Shown in pieces: positions 21,124-33,959 of a stretch of 64,000 bases of DNA. Position 1 is the first letter of the stretch, and each line of letters opens with the position of its first letter. The DNA comes from Wallemia ichthyophaga EXF-994 (Eukaryota; Basidiomycota; Wallemiomycetes; Wallemiales; Wallemiaceae): the NCBI RefSeq assembly GCF_000400465.1, contig NW_008806280.1, positions 372,001 through 436,000 of the forward strand, in the 5' to 3' direction. The notes under the pieces were generated by a model. That model saw nothing but the letters and a program-made list of their open reading frames with translations. It made no database searches and had not been told where the DNA came from. The position numbers and the translations under genes are program-made.

Positions 21124-24100
21124 ATGGACGATTTGACAAATAGGCCGCACAATTTGAAGCACGAAGACGACGACGACGTGCAGATTAGATCAGATATAAA
21201 TCTCAAGAGGAAAGAGAGAGAGAATGACGACGACGAAGTACAAGTCGTTAGTGAGCCAGATGTATGTGAAGATACGCGAACGAAATGTGATTTTAACGCG
21301 TGACTTATAGCCAATGATGGAATCACTCAAAAAGCTGCTATCTAAATCAACCCTGTATTCCAAAATTCTCCAGAAAAAGATGTCTGATCCCTCTCAGCCG
21401 CCACCACCCAAAGAGAAAGAAGAAGTCAACGAGTCGGATACAAAGCCAGATCCGAAGCCACAGTCGAGGGCTGTTAGAGTCGACGATAAATCCATCGCTC
21501 CCCCAGCTGCTCCCTCAGTTCCCTCCCCCGAAAAGAGGAAGTCATCGCGCCCTAATGCCGGTATCAATGCTCAAATGGAGAAGAACAAAAGAGAGGCTGA
21601 AATGCGTAGAGAAGCTATCGAGGCACGCAATAAAAGGAGTCTTCGTTCACAGAGAAAGAAAGATGAGTTGGACAAAAAAACTCGTGGCACAGCACGCAAA
21701 GCTAAAGACAAACCGAGAATTGAGTTCTCAGACTCTGAGGAGGAGCAGAGCAAAGATAAAAACAATAAGAAGGAAGAAATTCTTTATAGAGACGACCTCG
21801 AGTCTGATAACGCACAATCTGATTATGATCAACAAGAAAGGGAAGACAGTGAAGACGACGAGTATGACGATAAGCCGAAGCACTCCAAGGTTGTCGTCAG
21901 TTCATCAGAGGAAGAGGAAGATGAAGAAGATAACGACCAAGATCTTCCCCATTATCCCGGTCAACCTGCTCTAGTATCTGGCACAGAGCTACGTGACTTC
22001 CAGAAAAACGGTGTCGAGTGGCTTTCTACCCTTGACTCTAACGGCTTCTCTGGTATTTTGGCCGATGAGATGGGTCTCGGTAAAACACTCCAGACTATCA
22101 CTTTCTTAGCTAAACTCATGGAAGATGGCAGCAAAGGTCCCTTCCTTATCATCTGTCCTCTTAGTGTTGTCAAGAACTGGATAAACGAGTTCGCCAAGTT
22201 CACTCCAAAGTTACAACCGGTTATGTATCACGGTGACGCCAAGAAGCGCGCCGCAATCCGTCAAGAAATGAAAACGCGTGGATTCTTTAACCCTAAACTG
22301 AAGAATAAGTGGGCATTACAGCCTAGGATTATATGTACGACTTACGAGATGGCTATTCGCGATGCACGTACATTCAGGAGAATTGAATGGCGGTATATTG
22401 TCGTAGATGAGGGACACAGGCTGCGCAATATCGAGACGAAGCTTCTCAAAGAGCTAAAGACTTTTGTCAGTGCAAACAGACTGATAATCACTGGTACACC
22501 GCTTCAAAACAACCTCAAGGAACTATGGAGTCTACTCAACTTCTGCTTGCCTCAGTTGTTCGATGACTTGGAATCATTCAATACCCTCTTTGACTTCAAT
22601 AGAGTGAACAGTGACGAGAATGGCAATTCCGAAGAAAGGCAAAATGAGACTGTACAGTTGATGTCTACGCTGCATGAAATCCTACAGCCATTTCTCCTGC
22701 GTCGTCTCAAGTCAGATGTAGCTAAAGGCCTTCCGCCCAAGAAGGAATATGTGCTTTATGCACCACTCACCCAGAAACAAAAGTCCGTATACGACGCCAT
22801 TCTTAATCGTCAAATTAGATCAGCTATTTCTGATCTCAAGACTCACGGTGATATTGATGGCGAAGGAATGAGAAAAGAAGAAAAGGGCGACGAAGTTCTT
22901 GCCCCACGTGCATCCAAATACCGCAAGAAGCATGCGAACAATGATGACATGAAAATTGATGACTCGAAATCAGATTCAGAAAACCTAAGTCCCACTAACA
23001 ACGCGAGTGACGGAAACAACAAGTCAATCTCAGCGTATTTCACTAAACCTAAATCCCAAGCTAAGACCAATGACGATGACAAAAGCAAGATTATAGTTAT
23101 AGAAGACAGTGATGATGACGACATAAAATCCCAGTCAGCTAAAAAAAAGGAAAAAAACGCAGATGATACGATTAAGACTGTCGAAAATGGCAAGGATGAT
23201 AAAATGGAGGATGATGATTTCGAAGCAATGTTGATAAAAGAAGCTGAAGATCATCGCCTTCGTGAGGAAGTTGCTAATGGCAAACGCAAATCTTTACAAG
23301 CAGCTCGCGACGCTGCGAAGAAGGAGATGGGTAATATGAAATTCGAGAATCTTGTCATGCAGGCGCGCAAGATATGCGCACATCCCTATATTTTCCATTG
23401 GGATGTCAATGAGGAGAATGAGAAGACTGTGGGGAGAGATCTAGTCAATGCGTCTGGTAAAATGATGCTTTGTATGCGTTTATTGGAGGAGTTGAAGTCT
23501 AGAGGACACAAGACACTTATATTCTCTCAATTTGTCACTTTGCTAGATATTCTTGAAGGTGAGTTAAAAAGCTTTAATTGAACATCGCTTCTCACTCTCC
23601 GCAGACTACCTCGTCGATGGACTCGGCTGGAACATTTGTAGATTAGACGGTAGCACATCACAAGAGGAGCGCGAGTTGCAAATTGATCTCTTTAACAATC
23701 AAAGTGACTATGATCCAGACGCACCAAAGGTCTTTTTACTGTCAACAAGAGCTGGTGGGCTAGGTATTAACCTTGTCGGTGCGGACTCGATCATTTTCTA
23801 CGACAGCGACTGGAATCCTCAAGTAGACATCCAGGCTATGGACAGAGTACACAGGATAGGGCAAACAAAACCAGTTCTGATTTTCAGATTAGTGACTAAG
23901 AATTCTGTCGAACAGAAGATGATGACGACTGCCAAAGGGAAACGCAAACTTGAGTCGATGGTCATCTCACAAGGTCATTATAAGCAAGACAATAGTGGAA
24001 AGAAGGTCAATACAACGCACGAACGCTTAACTAAAGCCTTGGACGAGCTTGATATTACTAATGTTAGGACAGCTACTGATGACGAGAAGCTTATCAGTGA

Positions 24101-24350
24101 TGAAGAGATGAATCAGCTACTGGATAGGTCTGATGAAGCTATGAAGAGAGAACAGGGATGGACGCACGGTAAAGGTGCCAGTGATATTGCTCAAGTTATG
24201 GGCTTAGCGAATGAATCAAATGGCGATGACAACATTAAGATGAATGACTTGGATGATCAGTCAGCGCAAGAAAGCTCAAACTTACCATCCAATGTGGCTT
24301 CAGCTGAGCCATCGAGAGCTGTCTCAGAAAACACAGAATCCCATAAATAA
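21124..24350 (+). CDS. IRC5: SNF2-family chromatin remodeller, HELLS/Lsh/Irc5 type
   Basis: 1,043-aa nuclear DNA-dependent ATPase. Exons 21124-21261, 21311-23558 and 23605-24350; introns of 49 and 46 nt. N-terminal 190 residues are acidic and lysine-rich. Helicase motifs: I DEMGLGKTLQT (near residue 297), Ia, II DEGHRLRN (near 408), III TGTPLQNN, IV KTLIFSQFVTLLDIL (joined over intron 2), V STRAGGLGINL and VI QAMDRVHRIGQ. The DEGHRL form and the FSQFVTLLDILEDYL block match HELLS/DDM1/Irc5 rather than ISWI or INO80. A low-complexity insert between the lobes (residues ~560-690) carries NKSISAYF (PIP-like, 616-623) and IIVIEDSDDDD (SIM-like, from 640). HELLS relatives act in DNA methylation or damage tolerance; the role here is inferred. 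Confidence 0.93.
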
Positions 24351-24392
24351 TATTAATTTATTGCTTTATAATACATTATTATCTGTACAAAA

Positions 24393-27300
24393 TCACTGTC
24401 TCTTAAATTGATTGAGTCTTCCCCTCAAGTCGCTGATTTGAGTATTTTGAGAGTTCTGCTGTCGTTGTGAAGACCTGCGCGAGTTAGGATCTCTACTATC
24501 CGTAGTACCAGACGCTGATCCTGATTGATGGCTTTGAGATTGAGGTTGAGAATGAGGCTGTGAAGCGTGTCTCCTAGGAGTAAACGCTTTGTTTTTACTC
24601 AAAAGGCTCGGTTGTCTCTTTTGTGGTGTACCCGATATTGGCTCGGACTTTTTGCGACTTCTGGTCGCTGGTGACGCCTCTGCTTGACTTGGATTTGGGT
24701 TTTTACGAGGCTGATGCTCTTCATCATCATCGTCTCTAAGTCTCTTCTTAGCGTTGGCACGTGGCGATGCACTACCTTTAGAGGCTTCGCTTGATTTCTT
24801 TTGAGTCATTTGTGTAGTATACGTGCTCTGAGTGCTTTGTGTTGCATGTCTCGTTCTAGATACTATTTCAGAAGACGTTGAAACCTTGGCATCGTCATCT
24901 TTCTTCGAAGAGCCAGATTGGGAACCTGGTTTTGGATGCTCCTTGATAGCAGCTTTGAGACGGTCGACCTGGCTATTGAGTCTCTTAACTGTCTTCTCAA
25001 GCTCAAGACACTTATCTTCAGCTTCTTCCGTCATCTGCTGAGCTGACTCCAAGCCTGACTCTAGCTGCTGTATGCGTTCGCGAGCCTCTTCAAGTTCTTC
25101 ACTGTTTGAGCTGTCAGAGGATATTTAGAACGTCGTGAAATAGTACTCACGCATCAGCTGTCGCTGATCCTGATCCCCCATTTTGGACCTTATTTAGCAG
25201 CTCCTCCTTTTCTGATTCCAAGGTAGCTAAACCATTACTTGCCACAACCAACTCTTCTTCCTTGCTTGAAATAATAACCTTGTACTCATCAACCTTTGCA
25301 TTACTAGCTGACACGGAAGTGATAGCTTCATCACGCTGTTGTGTTAGTGCTCCGATTTCAGCTTCCAATTTGCCAATATCCTCAATAGCAGCTGATTGTG
25401 TGGACAGTGCGTCATTAAGGGTGAAAATTTCAGCTTCCCTTTCTGTGACAAGATTAACATTCTCGTTGAGTTGCTTTTCAACTTGCTTCAGTTGCTCAAT
25501 CACCTCGCTGTAGCGACTGCTAGTCTCCTCAGCTTCACGAAGTAACGTCTGATCAGTCTCAACCTTTGCTAAGAGTTCATCAAGTTTAAGACGCTTTGAT
25601 TCCATTTCATCTTCTTTCGATTTGATGACTTGTTCAAGCTGTGTCCTCAGCTGACTATCTTCCTCGAGTTTCACGTTGAGGGTTGTGATTTGTTCATTCA
25701 ACATACTTCTCTCATTTTTCGCACTTTTGAGGAGTGTGTCGTATTCAACTGAAATTGCGATTAGTAAATTGCAAATAGCAAAGCCAGACACAACAAACTC
25801 ACCTCTGCTCTCCTCAATCAACTTTGTCGAGCTATCAAGCTGCTGAGTAAACTGTTCACGCTCCTCTTGCAACGCCTTGAGCTCCTCACTAATCACCTTA
25901 TGCTCCTCTCTGAGTTCTTCGTAGGCTTCGCTATCAACCTCATTGCGTCCTTCTTCAACACTCCTCAACTTTTTCTCTAAGTCCTCAACTGATCTCGTCA
26001 ACTTACTTGACTGTTCATGAGAAGAAAGTAGTAATTGCTTTTGATGCTCCACTTCACCATCATGTGTGTCGATCAATCGGTTAAGTTCCTCCTGCTTATG
26101 TTCGTACTCGCGTGTAATCTTCTCTAGCAAAGTAGTAATCTCTTCGAGTTTGATATTATCACTAATACGATCTTGACGGAGAACTTCCAACTCGGTTTCG
26201 ATGTTAGCTGCAACTCGCTTCTCATTTTCCGTTTCAGAGTCTTTTTGAGATTTATAGCCGTCAAATTCATGTGATAGTGTGGCGTGGTCGTTCTTTGCAA
26301 TAGTGAGTTGCTGCTGGAGTTCAGCGATGCGTTCGGAGTGGTCGTGGGTAATAGTAGACAACTCAGCTTCGACTTCCTTGACACGCTCGGAGCGAGTGTC
26401 TGTCATCGAATCGAGTTGCTGGTGGAGTTGAGCGATATTTTCATCGTAAGTGTGCTTTGCAGCAGCCAGCTCAGTTTCTACTTCCCTGACACGATCGGTT
26501 TCATTAGAGTGAGTGTCCGCCACAGAAGCGAGTTGCAGCTCAAGACCAGCAACACGCACAGCATGTTCCTCAGCCATCTCCTCAGCCTTGTTTTGCAGAT
26601 CAGTTATAAGTTCAGAAGCCACTCTGTGCTCCTTCTTAGTGGCGAAAATGACCTGCGCCATAGCGTGCAATTTAGATTCGTGCATCTCGTGGGTAATGTA
26701 CTCGGCCTGCAGTGCGTGGAGCTGCTTCTCCTGCTTCTCCTCATTCTCCTGATCAGCTTTTTTGAATTCTTCGTAGAGTATGCGGATACGCTTCTCGCTT
26801 TCATTCACAGCTTCATTTAGTTTCTCGTCACGTTCAGCTATGGCTTCACGTAGCTGGCGCTCTAGCTGCATAATACGACCACGTAGCTCGTCATGCGTTG
26901 GTTGACGCTCAGCGAATAGCTGAGCGATAGTCGCGTCCGTTGAATGATCAGCGATACTGCCATCACGATGGTTTTCACTCCGATTGAGAACTTCATCTGC
27001 CATTACAGATTCATCGAAATAGCCTCGGCTCTCATTCGACATGCTTCCTTCTGCGGCCTGGCCCATGCTCAATCCGATTCCAGTAGCGAATAGGGAATTG
27101 TTGATAGTGTTGTTGGATGTCGGCTCATCTTCACTGCTACTGCCAATATCAACCACTTCTCCACTGAAGCTTTGCGACGGTTGCTGGTTGCGTTGCTCTA
27201 TACCCTCTCTAAAGAGATTGTTGAGTGTGTCATTGCCACCAACTGAAGATCTCATGCTTTGTTCCCTAGTTTGGTTTGCACTCTGCTCAAACAAGTTTCT

Positions 27301-29871
27301 GAGGGTTGAATTGCCGAGAGTCGAATTACCAAGAGTCGTGTCACCACCAGCTGACATGTTTTGGAGGTGTGCCACATTCTCCAAACTCTCGTTCAGCTTG
27401 GTTTCAAGATGGTGTACTTTCTCATCCGCCTTGTGGACTTGATCGACAAGCTCTCGTATACGCTCCTCATACTGTATCTCCATGGTGTGATACTCCTCTT
27501 TGTTCTTAGCGTCATCGACCATCACTTCACCTAAACTTTCATCATCGAGGTTCTTTTTCTGCATTTGGATCAATTTCTCGTCAAATTTCTTGCACGTCTC
27601 ATCGAGTTGGCGCTGCTTCTCTGAGTTGAGTTTCTCTATATCCGCAGCGTGTTGAGCTTTGAGTTCCAAAAGTACCTGCTCTTTTCCAGCCAAATGCTCA
27701 ACAAATTCATTCTTCTCGCTGCCAAGCCTCCTAACATTGGCTTTGAGGTCGGAGATAATACCATCGTGATGATCTTCATGGATTTGTATCGCAGCCTCCA
27801 CTTGACGATTGCGATCTTGGCTGCTATCTTGATGAGATTGCTTAACTTTGGACAATTCGATAGCATGCTCATTGCGCAAATTCTTTATCTCCTCTGAATG
27901 TTTCAGGCGGGTTTGGTTGAAGTTTTCTCTGATCGTATTGGACATGTCGGTCAGCTGTGACAATCTACTATCTGTGAATTTCGCTCTTTCATGTTCGCTT
28001 TCGAGAGCAGCGTTGAATTTACTATCAATCTCATCTATTCTAGCCTCATATGCCATGCGATCCTTATCAAACTCAACTGTAATTGACTGAACGCGATCTT
28101 GTGCAATACCATAGTTTACTTCAGCACTTTGCAATTTCTCGCGAAAATCATTTAGACGATCCTGCAATTTCTCAACAATCCCAACTGCTCCCTCCTGTAA
28201 TGTGAGATGATGCTCTTCCCAATCTTGCAAATCCTCTTTAAATTCCTGTGCTTCTTCTTGGGATGTTTTCAGAGCAGTCTCTAACTCTACAATTCTCTCT
28301 CGATGTCCGGAATATGAATCTTGAAGTGCTTTGTATTGAGCAGTAGCAGCATCAATCTTGATAAGATTTTGCGTATCAGTCTGCTCCATGTCCGTTATTT
28401 GTACCTTGGCTTGACTGAGAGATCTCTCGAGTGATTTCGTGGTCTCATTCGACTCATGTCTTGTTTGCTCAAGTTGGACGGCGATTTTCTTCATTTGTTC
28501 TTCGTACTCGTGGCACGTGATTCTGGAGTTTTTCAGTTCCTCAGTCAACTCGTTTCGCGTGTGTACCAAACTAGAAAGCTCTGTTTCATGCTTGTCCAAG
28601 TCCTTTTGATGAACTTGTTGTGAGAACTTTAATTCAGTCTCTGAAAAATGTGCTCTACCGAGGTTTTCATCGCGATCAGCTCTCAATCTGTGAATCATAG
28701 CCATCAGACGAGAAATTTCGGCGAGAAGTTTAGAATTTGAAGACATATTAAGGGCAGATTTAGACACTGGGGTGGACAAAGCATCTTCCAACTCGGATAT
28801 AGACATTTCGTCGTCTTTATTTTGTTGATGAGATGCGTTACTTTGGCTAGTTCTTGACTGCTCTTGAATAAGTTGGAGTTGCAACTGCCTTACCTCATTT
28901 TGTGCGCTCTCCAAAGCGACTGTCTTTTTATCTAACTCACCTTGAATGCTATCCGATTGAGCAAGGAGAGATTCAAGATTCTTTTGCGCCTCATGACCAT
29001 CCTGAGCTTCTTCTCGCAACTGCTCAATTTCGCGCTTAGAGGAGCGTGTTAAGGCCATAAGCTGATTCTGAGCCATATTCAAGTCTTGTTGAGATTTAGA
29101 TAGTTTCTCATTAAGACTTTCTATTTGAGAATTGAGAATTTCCTTGATTGATACCGAATCGCGTCTGTTAGATGAGGTGTTTTGATGTGAGGATAATTGC
29201 ATAACGTTGTCGTCAATCTCCTCGCGTAGTTTCTTGTTAAGAGATTCTGAAGCCATTAGCTGGTTTTGAATCTCAATCATCTTCTCAGATAACCGCGTCT
29301 GTTATGTTGATTAGTGAGGTGGTTGTAGAATAAGCGAGAGTAGCTACCTTGTCTGTTGTGGCGTCTTTGAGATTGGAATTTGCACTATCCAAGCGAGACT
29401 CTAGTAATTTAATAGCGTCATGATTAGAATGAGACGAATTGAGACGTTTCTCAAGGCTGCTCTCTGAAGACTGGAGGCCTCTGAGTTTAGCGTCTGAAGA
29501 TTCCATGGTAGTTTGACAGTTAGCCAGCTGTAATTTGAGTTTCTTTATTTCATCTGTGTGCTTGATGGAGTCATTCTCGAGTTTGTTAGCGCGTTCAGAT
29601 TCTCTAGAGGACTGTGGTGGGTGAGTGGATAGGAAACGCCTCAAGATAACAACCCACGCGATAAAGGGCGTCCTTGTAGTTGATTGACAGGTCGTTGTAG
29701 TCGTTATTAGCCATGAACAGCTTGTTCTCGTAAGAGCGTATATCATCGTCTGGAGATGGATAAAGATGGATATAAGATTACATCAACAACAGCATCACCA
29801 AACCCACCTTTACTAGTAAGCTGCCGTTGTAGCTTCTGGGTCTTGTCGTCGTCGTGTTGTGCAGACGACAT
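24393..29871 (-). CDS. Very long coiled-coil protein
   Basis: 1,743 aa in six exons: 29871-29808, 29749-29658, 29611-29348, 29298-25803, 25748-25151 and 25110-24393 (introns 58, 46, 49, 54 and 40 nt). Almost the whole protein from residue ~20 to ~1560 is heptad-patterned, Glu/Lys/Gln-rich and lacks Pro. A gap near the middle contains short Asn/Thr/Leu repeats (TTLGNSTLGNSTLRNLF). Between them lies a run of ~28-residue units of the type RVxEVExELxxxxxxHxExIAxLxQQLxS. The last 160 residues are basic, Ser/Gln-rich, with TPRR and TPQKRQ sites. Candidates are spindle-pole, nuclear-pore (Mlp/TPR) or vesicle-tether proteins; I cannot name one. The fourth intron is 54 nt and stop-free, so its retention would keep frame. 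Confidence 0.85.
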
Positions 29872-29947
29872 GGAGTTGATGGTGGTATCGGATCAACGGA
29901 AGACTTTTATAGATTTTTGGTTATAATTTAATAATTTAGTCTCTAGA

Positions 29948-30580
29948 ATGCAAACATCCATCATCCTACAAATATCGATAGCGATATCCGTGATCCTGGG
30001 TGTGTGTGCGGTGTTTAGATGGAACTTAATTGAAGTAATTTAAACAGCCACTGTAATCTACTTCATATCCTCTACAAGTAAAAAACAAAGAGTTTTACTC
30101 GTTGGTCCAACTGCCAGTGGTAAAACGTCGATTGGATTGAATAAATTATCAAAAACCAAGAATTCGGTTAGAACTTCGGCTGCAATTAACTTTATAAGCC
30201 TTGAGACGACAGTGTTGGTTGATATCCCTGGACACGAGCGTGTTTGTTTTGATTACTTGAGACAGCAGCTTACTCAGGGCTGTGATAGAGTGTTATACTG
30301 TATAGATCATAAGCAAATACAGCACTCTGTCTCTCACTTCAATTCATTCCTTGGTGTACTCGAACAATACAAGAAACCAGTAGAATACATCATCCTACTA
30401 ACCAAGGTTGACAAGGTCGACAAGGCAGAATCACTCACAATCCAGCGCGCAAAGAATGCCCTCGAGTTTGAGCTCAACAAGATGCGCAAATCAAGTGTAG
30501 ACAGCGCAAAAACCACATCACTAGCCAACGTAACCATTCTCACTTCGAATCATCACAACTTATCACGCTACATAGAATAA
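29948..30580 (+). CDS. SRP102: Signal recognition particle receptor subunit beta
   Basis: ER-membrane GTPase that anchors SRP receptor alpha; 194 aa. Exons 29948-29999 and 30048-30580, 48-nt intron. The N-terminal membrane anchor (residues ~4-25, IILQISIAISVIL joined to ATVIYFISS) is completed by the splice. G1 GPTASGKTS, G3 DIPGHER and G4-like LLTKVDKVD are visible; the switch region and the C-terminus (ANVTILTSNHHNLSRYIE) are short. The protein is smaller than yeast Srp102 (244 aa). It diverges from the coiled-coil gene with 76 bp between start codons. Confidence 0.9.
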
Positions 30581-30618
30581 ATGTGTCGGTTCTATAGTAA
30601 TTGCATTGTTTCTGACTT

Positions 30619-33305
30619 TTATATCCTCTCGTAAACTAAAACATAAACATTCTGGTCATCATTTTTGAAGCTGTACTGGTGTTAATTCGGTTAGATCACC
30701 TTCAGCAACTACTCACCTCTCTTGTAAGAACTCCTCTTCCGTTTTCTCCCGTATTGTCTCATCACTAGCCCAATACCACTGCAGGTCATCACGATTACCT
30801 TCCTCATCTGTGTTTTCATCCTTATCCACATCTCTTCTCTCTCTACTCGCGAATGAAGTATAATGACCACTAATCATAGTGCGACCACAGTGATTAACAG
30901 TCGAGCGCAGTCTATACCTAGTCGAGTTAACCGGGTAAGCAAGTTCAGCGAGTCGTTTGAAGTCTTCTGTGGTGGTAGGATCGATGTCGTCGGGGAGGTT
31001 TGACTGTGATTGTGATTGTGACTGAGACTGGCTTGTCTGTTTTGGCCTTTCTGGTGCAATGTAGGCGCCGATATCGAGGAGAGTAGGAAAAGTGATATTA
31101 TCGAAGATCTTACTCAGAGCGAAACCACCCACACTACCAAAGCGCTTCAAATGCAATACCAGCACTGGTGGAGCGATGGCGATGAGTGATCTACGCAATG
31201 CTTTCGTACCAACCACTTGCTTTTGGCGGGGGATATAAGCGACTGTGTCACCGTAGAAAGCTCGCCAATCCTTTTCGTCGATTTCTTCCTCGTCCTCGTC
31301 GTCAGCGTCGACGTCGTTATCTTCATTTTCCGCCTCGCTTTCTTCAACTCTCTCTTTGTCACTCTCACTCTCATTCTCATTCTTATACTCCTTTTCTTGG
31401 TCATCCAGCCTCTCGCCTTCGTGTAGAGGCGCCATTCCGAGAGCAGCCGGTCTGCCCTTGTCTGGGGAAGCCGATAAGCTAGCGCTGCCATTCCTTCCGT
31501 TCCTGCTCCTGCTCCTGCTACCACTTCTGCCGATTCCCCCACTCCTACTCCTACTTTTCGAATCCTTGTACCGTCTAATCATCTCGACATGCACCTCATT
31601 TTGCATCTTCCAGCACCCGTGGCAATGAAATTCATTCTCATTTTGGAGTGTTTCGATACCTGCATATCTCTCAAAGGCCTCTTCAATGCCGCTCTTTGGT
31701 GTGGCGGATGAGCTATGTGAGGTGGTAGAGGTGGTAGTGCCATTTGTAGGGCCATTTGACATGGGTTCACTCTCACTCTCGCCATTGACAGTAGCATTGG
31801 CATTCCCACTGCCATCTTTGGTAGTATCACTACTGGGTTTTGGGGGCGCTTGGCGTAGCGCTGCCAGCACCCCGTTCTGCGCATTCGATCCATTCACCGT
31901 TGGGCCATCTTTGAAGCCGCTATTTTTACTGCTATTGTTACTTTTATCTTTGTCGCTCGGCGACGCGTTTGCATTCCCATTCGCACCCGCACCCCCACTC
32001 GCCATCTCGCTCCCCAATTCGGTCATACTGAGACTGTGCGGTGTGGGGGTAGAGCTGGGAGTGGAGAGGTCACCGAAGAGTTTCTGGGTGTAAATTTTAT
32101 CCTCAATGGTGCGCCTGCTCCTGCGTGTCGTATCTTCCTCACTAGCACCAGCATTAGCGGCAGTAGGAGAAGACTGAAAGGCTTCTTCACCCCCACTACC
32201 ACCTCTGCTAATCCTCTTGCTGACTCGCCGACCGAGGCTACTACTGCTGCTGCTGGGAGGTGGAGCGAGTTGAGAGGGCGACGAGCCCATCTGCGGACTG
32301 CTGGATGGGGAAGGGGGCGGGAAGGGAGCTAGTCCAGATGCCCTTCTGATGCTGCTCTTGGGTGTGCTGCTACTGCCCAGAGAGAAACTGTTCCTGAAGG
32401 AGAAACGCTTCGATTTGGTTGGTTGTGGTTGTGACTGTGTGTTTGTTTGCTCTCGCTCACTTTCACCCCCCTCCTCATTATCATTCTCCTCCGTATCACT
32501 CAACACTACATCTTCCACAGTCAGCTCATCCTTACGCGCATTAACGCCCTCTTTGTTACTGCCGAGCAAGTTTTCGCGTATAGACTGCCTAAATCCTCTC
32601 CTTTTGGGAGCCTTCTCATGCTGATCCTGCAAAGCGAGAGAGATGTCCAGAAAAGGTTCGTAGACGTGATAGATTTGCTTGCAACTTGCACATATAATCA
32701 CATTCACAACCATACCCTCGCACAGGCGATCGACAAAGGTGGTAGGGGTGAGTGATTGATAGTGGTGAGGTTGCAATTTCTTCTGCTTGCGGTTCAAAAC
32801 CTGTTTGAGGTGGGGGTTGAGGGAGTAAATCAGGTCGAGCTCTTCCATGCGCATAGCATCAAACAGCTGGCGAAGGAATTCATGGGAGTCTTGCTGGCCG
32901 TAGTCGTTGTATTGGGAGTACTTAGATGCCATTGCTTTGAGCATTTCTATTGGGATTATTGGGGATTTGGTGGATTTCCAAGCATCCCTTAGTGTATTTA
33001 GAAAGTGGCAAGTTAGTTTGAGTTGCTCGTTGTAGCCTTCCTCTAGCCAGACTCGGAGTGCGGGGGAGTCAAGTAGATCAAAACCCGATGACGCCGGTAC
33101 CTCCGATAGAGCGATATCTCTCAATAAATTCAACGAATAGATAGATTGCAGGAGTGAATTAATGAAGCAGCTAGATAGAGTGGCTGTGAGAAGTGTGTCC
33201 AATTACAAATCCAAACCCACGTATTAGTCCTGTGTGTTGTTAGAGAAACTAGATATTAATTAAACAGCCCACTCACAAATTACGCATTCCAATTGGTTTA
33301 TCCAT
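30619..33305 (-). CDS. Ubiquitin-specific protease (USP16/45-like)
   Basis: 847-aa deubiquitinase. Exons 33305-33277, 33229-33221 (9 nt), 33170-30717 and 30670-30619; introns 47, 50 and 46 nt. The N-terminus spliced through the microexon reads MRNLTNTCFINSLLQ: the Cys box with catalytic Cys 14, although the usual Gly before Asn-Thr-Cys is Thr. Further: YGQQDSHEFLRQLFDAM, a zinc-type CASC...CHGC pair, HLKRF, and the His box GHYTSFA with WYWASDETI. The last exon supplies NVYVLVYERI, the normal USP end. A ~330-residue low-complexity insert (Ser/Asn/Gly, acidic) splits the catalytic domain. It converges on SRP102 with 38 bp between stops. Confidence 0.92.
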
Positions 33306-33395
33306 TTTTTATTTTATTTTTAAATTCCACGTTGGTCGTCCGTCTTATAGGTCATCATTATCACCTCATCATTCAACCCCTGGTGTTCCTAGATA

Positions 33396-33951
33396 ATGCA
33401 GTTAAATCTAATTTTTATTTTTTTATTTTTTGGTTTTATAGGGGCGACTGGGAGTAGTACAGAGAACACCACAGAAAGTACCACAGAGAACACCATAGAA
33501 AGTACCACAGATACCATCCACTGGTCGTGCACTCAACGTAACTCGTAAGCTATCCACTCCAATCCAGTTGCACGTTCCCCTCACTTCCTACAGCTGCGAA
33601 CCATGTCCACCAGATAACATTAACGACGCTGTATGCCAACCATTTGGTAATAGACAGCTACTGCGATGTAAAGATGTCAATGATATGGAGCACCCCGATA
33701 ACCACCTTCTTACTTGGCACGCGTGTGGTAGAATTAAACACACTGAAAAGATTGGCTTCTTACACTTTATTTCGCTCAACCTAGCTCTCACCGTCACCGC
33801 AACCGTTTTCGTCATTATTCGCAGTAATCATCTTGCCAACGCGCAATACAACACTCTAGCTAAAACTATTGGTCTCCCTGACTCCAACCTCAAAAGCCCT
33901 GATGGTCCAATCGCTGCTGCAGGCCGTTTACTTAAATTCTTAAGAACTTGA
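33396..33951 (+). CDS. JTB-like single-pass membrane protein
   Basis: 168 aa; exons 33396-33544 and 33594-33951, 49-nt intron. An N-terminal signal peptide (LIFIFLFFGFIGATG) is followed by a short Ser/Thr/Asn-rich ectodomain built on a 24-nt tandem repeat. Then comes a Cys-rich region (WSCTQRNSCEPCPPD, VCQPFGNRQLLRC, HACG) and one membrane segment (ISLNLALTVTATVFVIIRS, residues ~112-130) with a basic/polar tail. The CxPC start, the CxPxG...C spacing and the membrane position match the JTB family (PF05439). In animals JTB is linked to cytokinesis and mitochondria; its fungal role is not known. Confidence 0.7.
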
Positions 33952-33959
33952 TGCATTAT

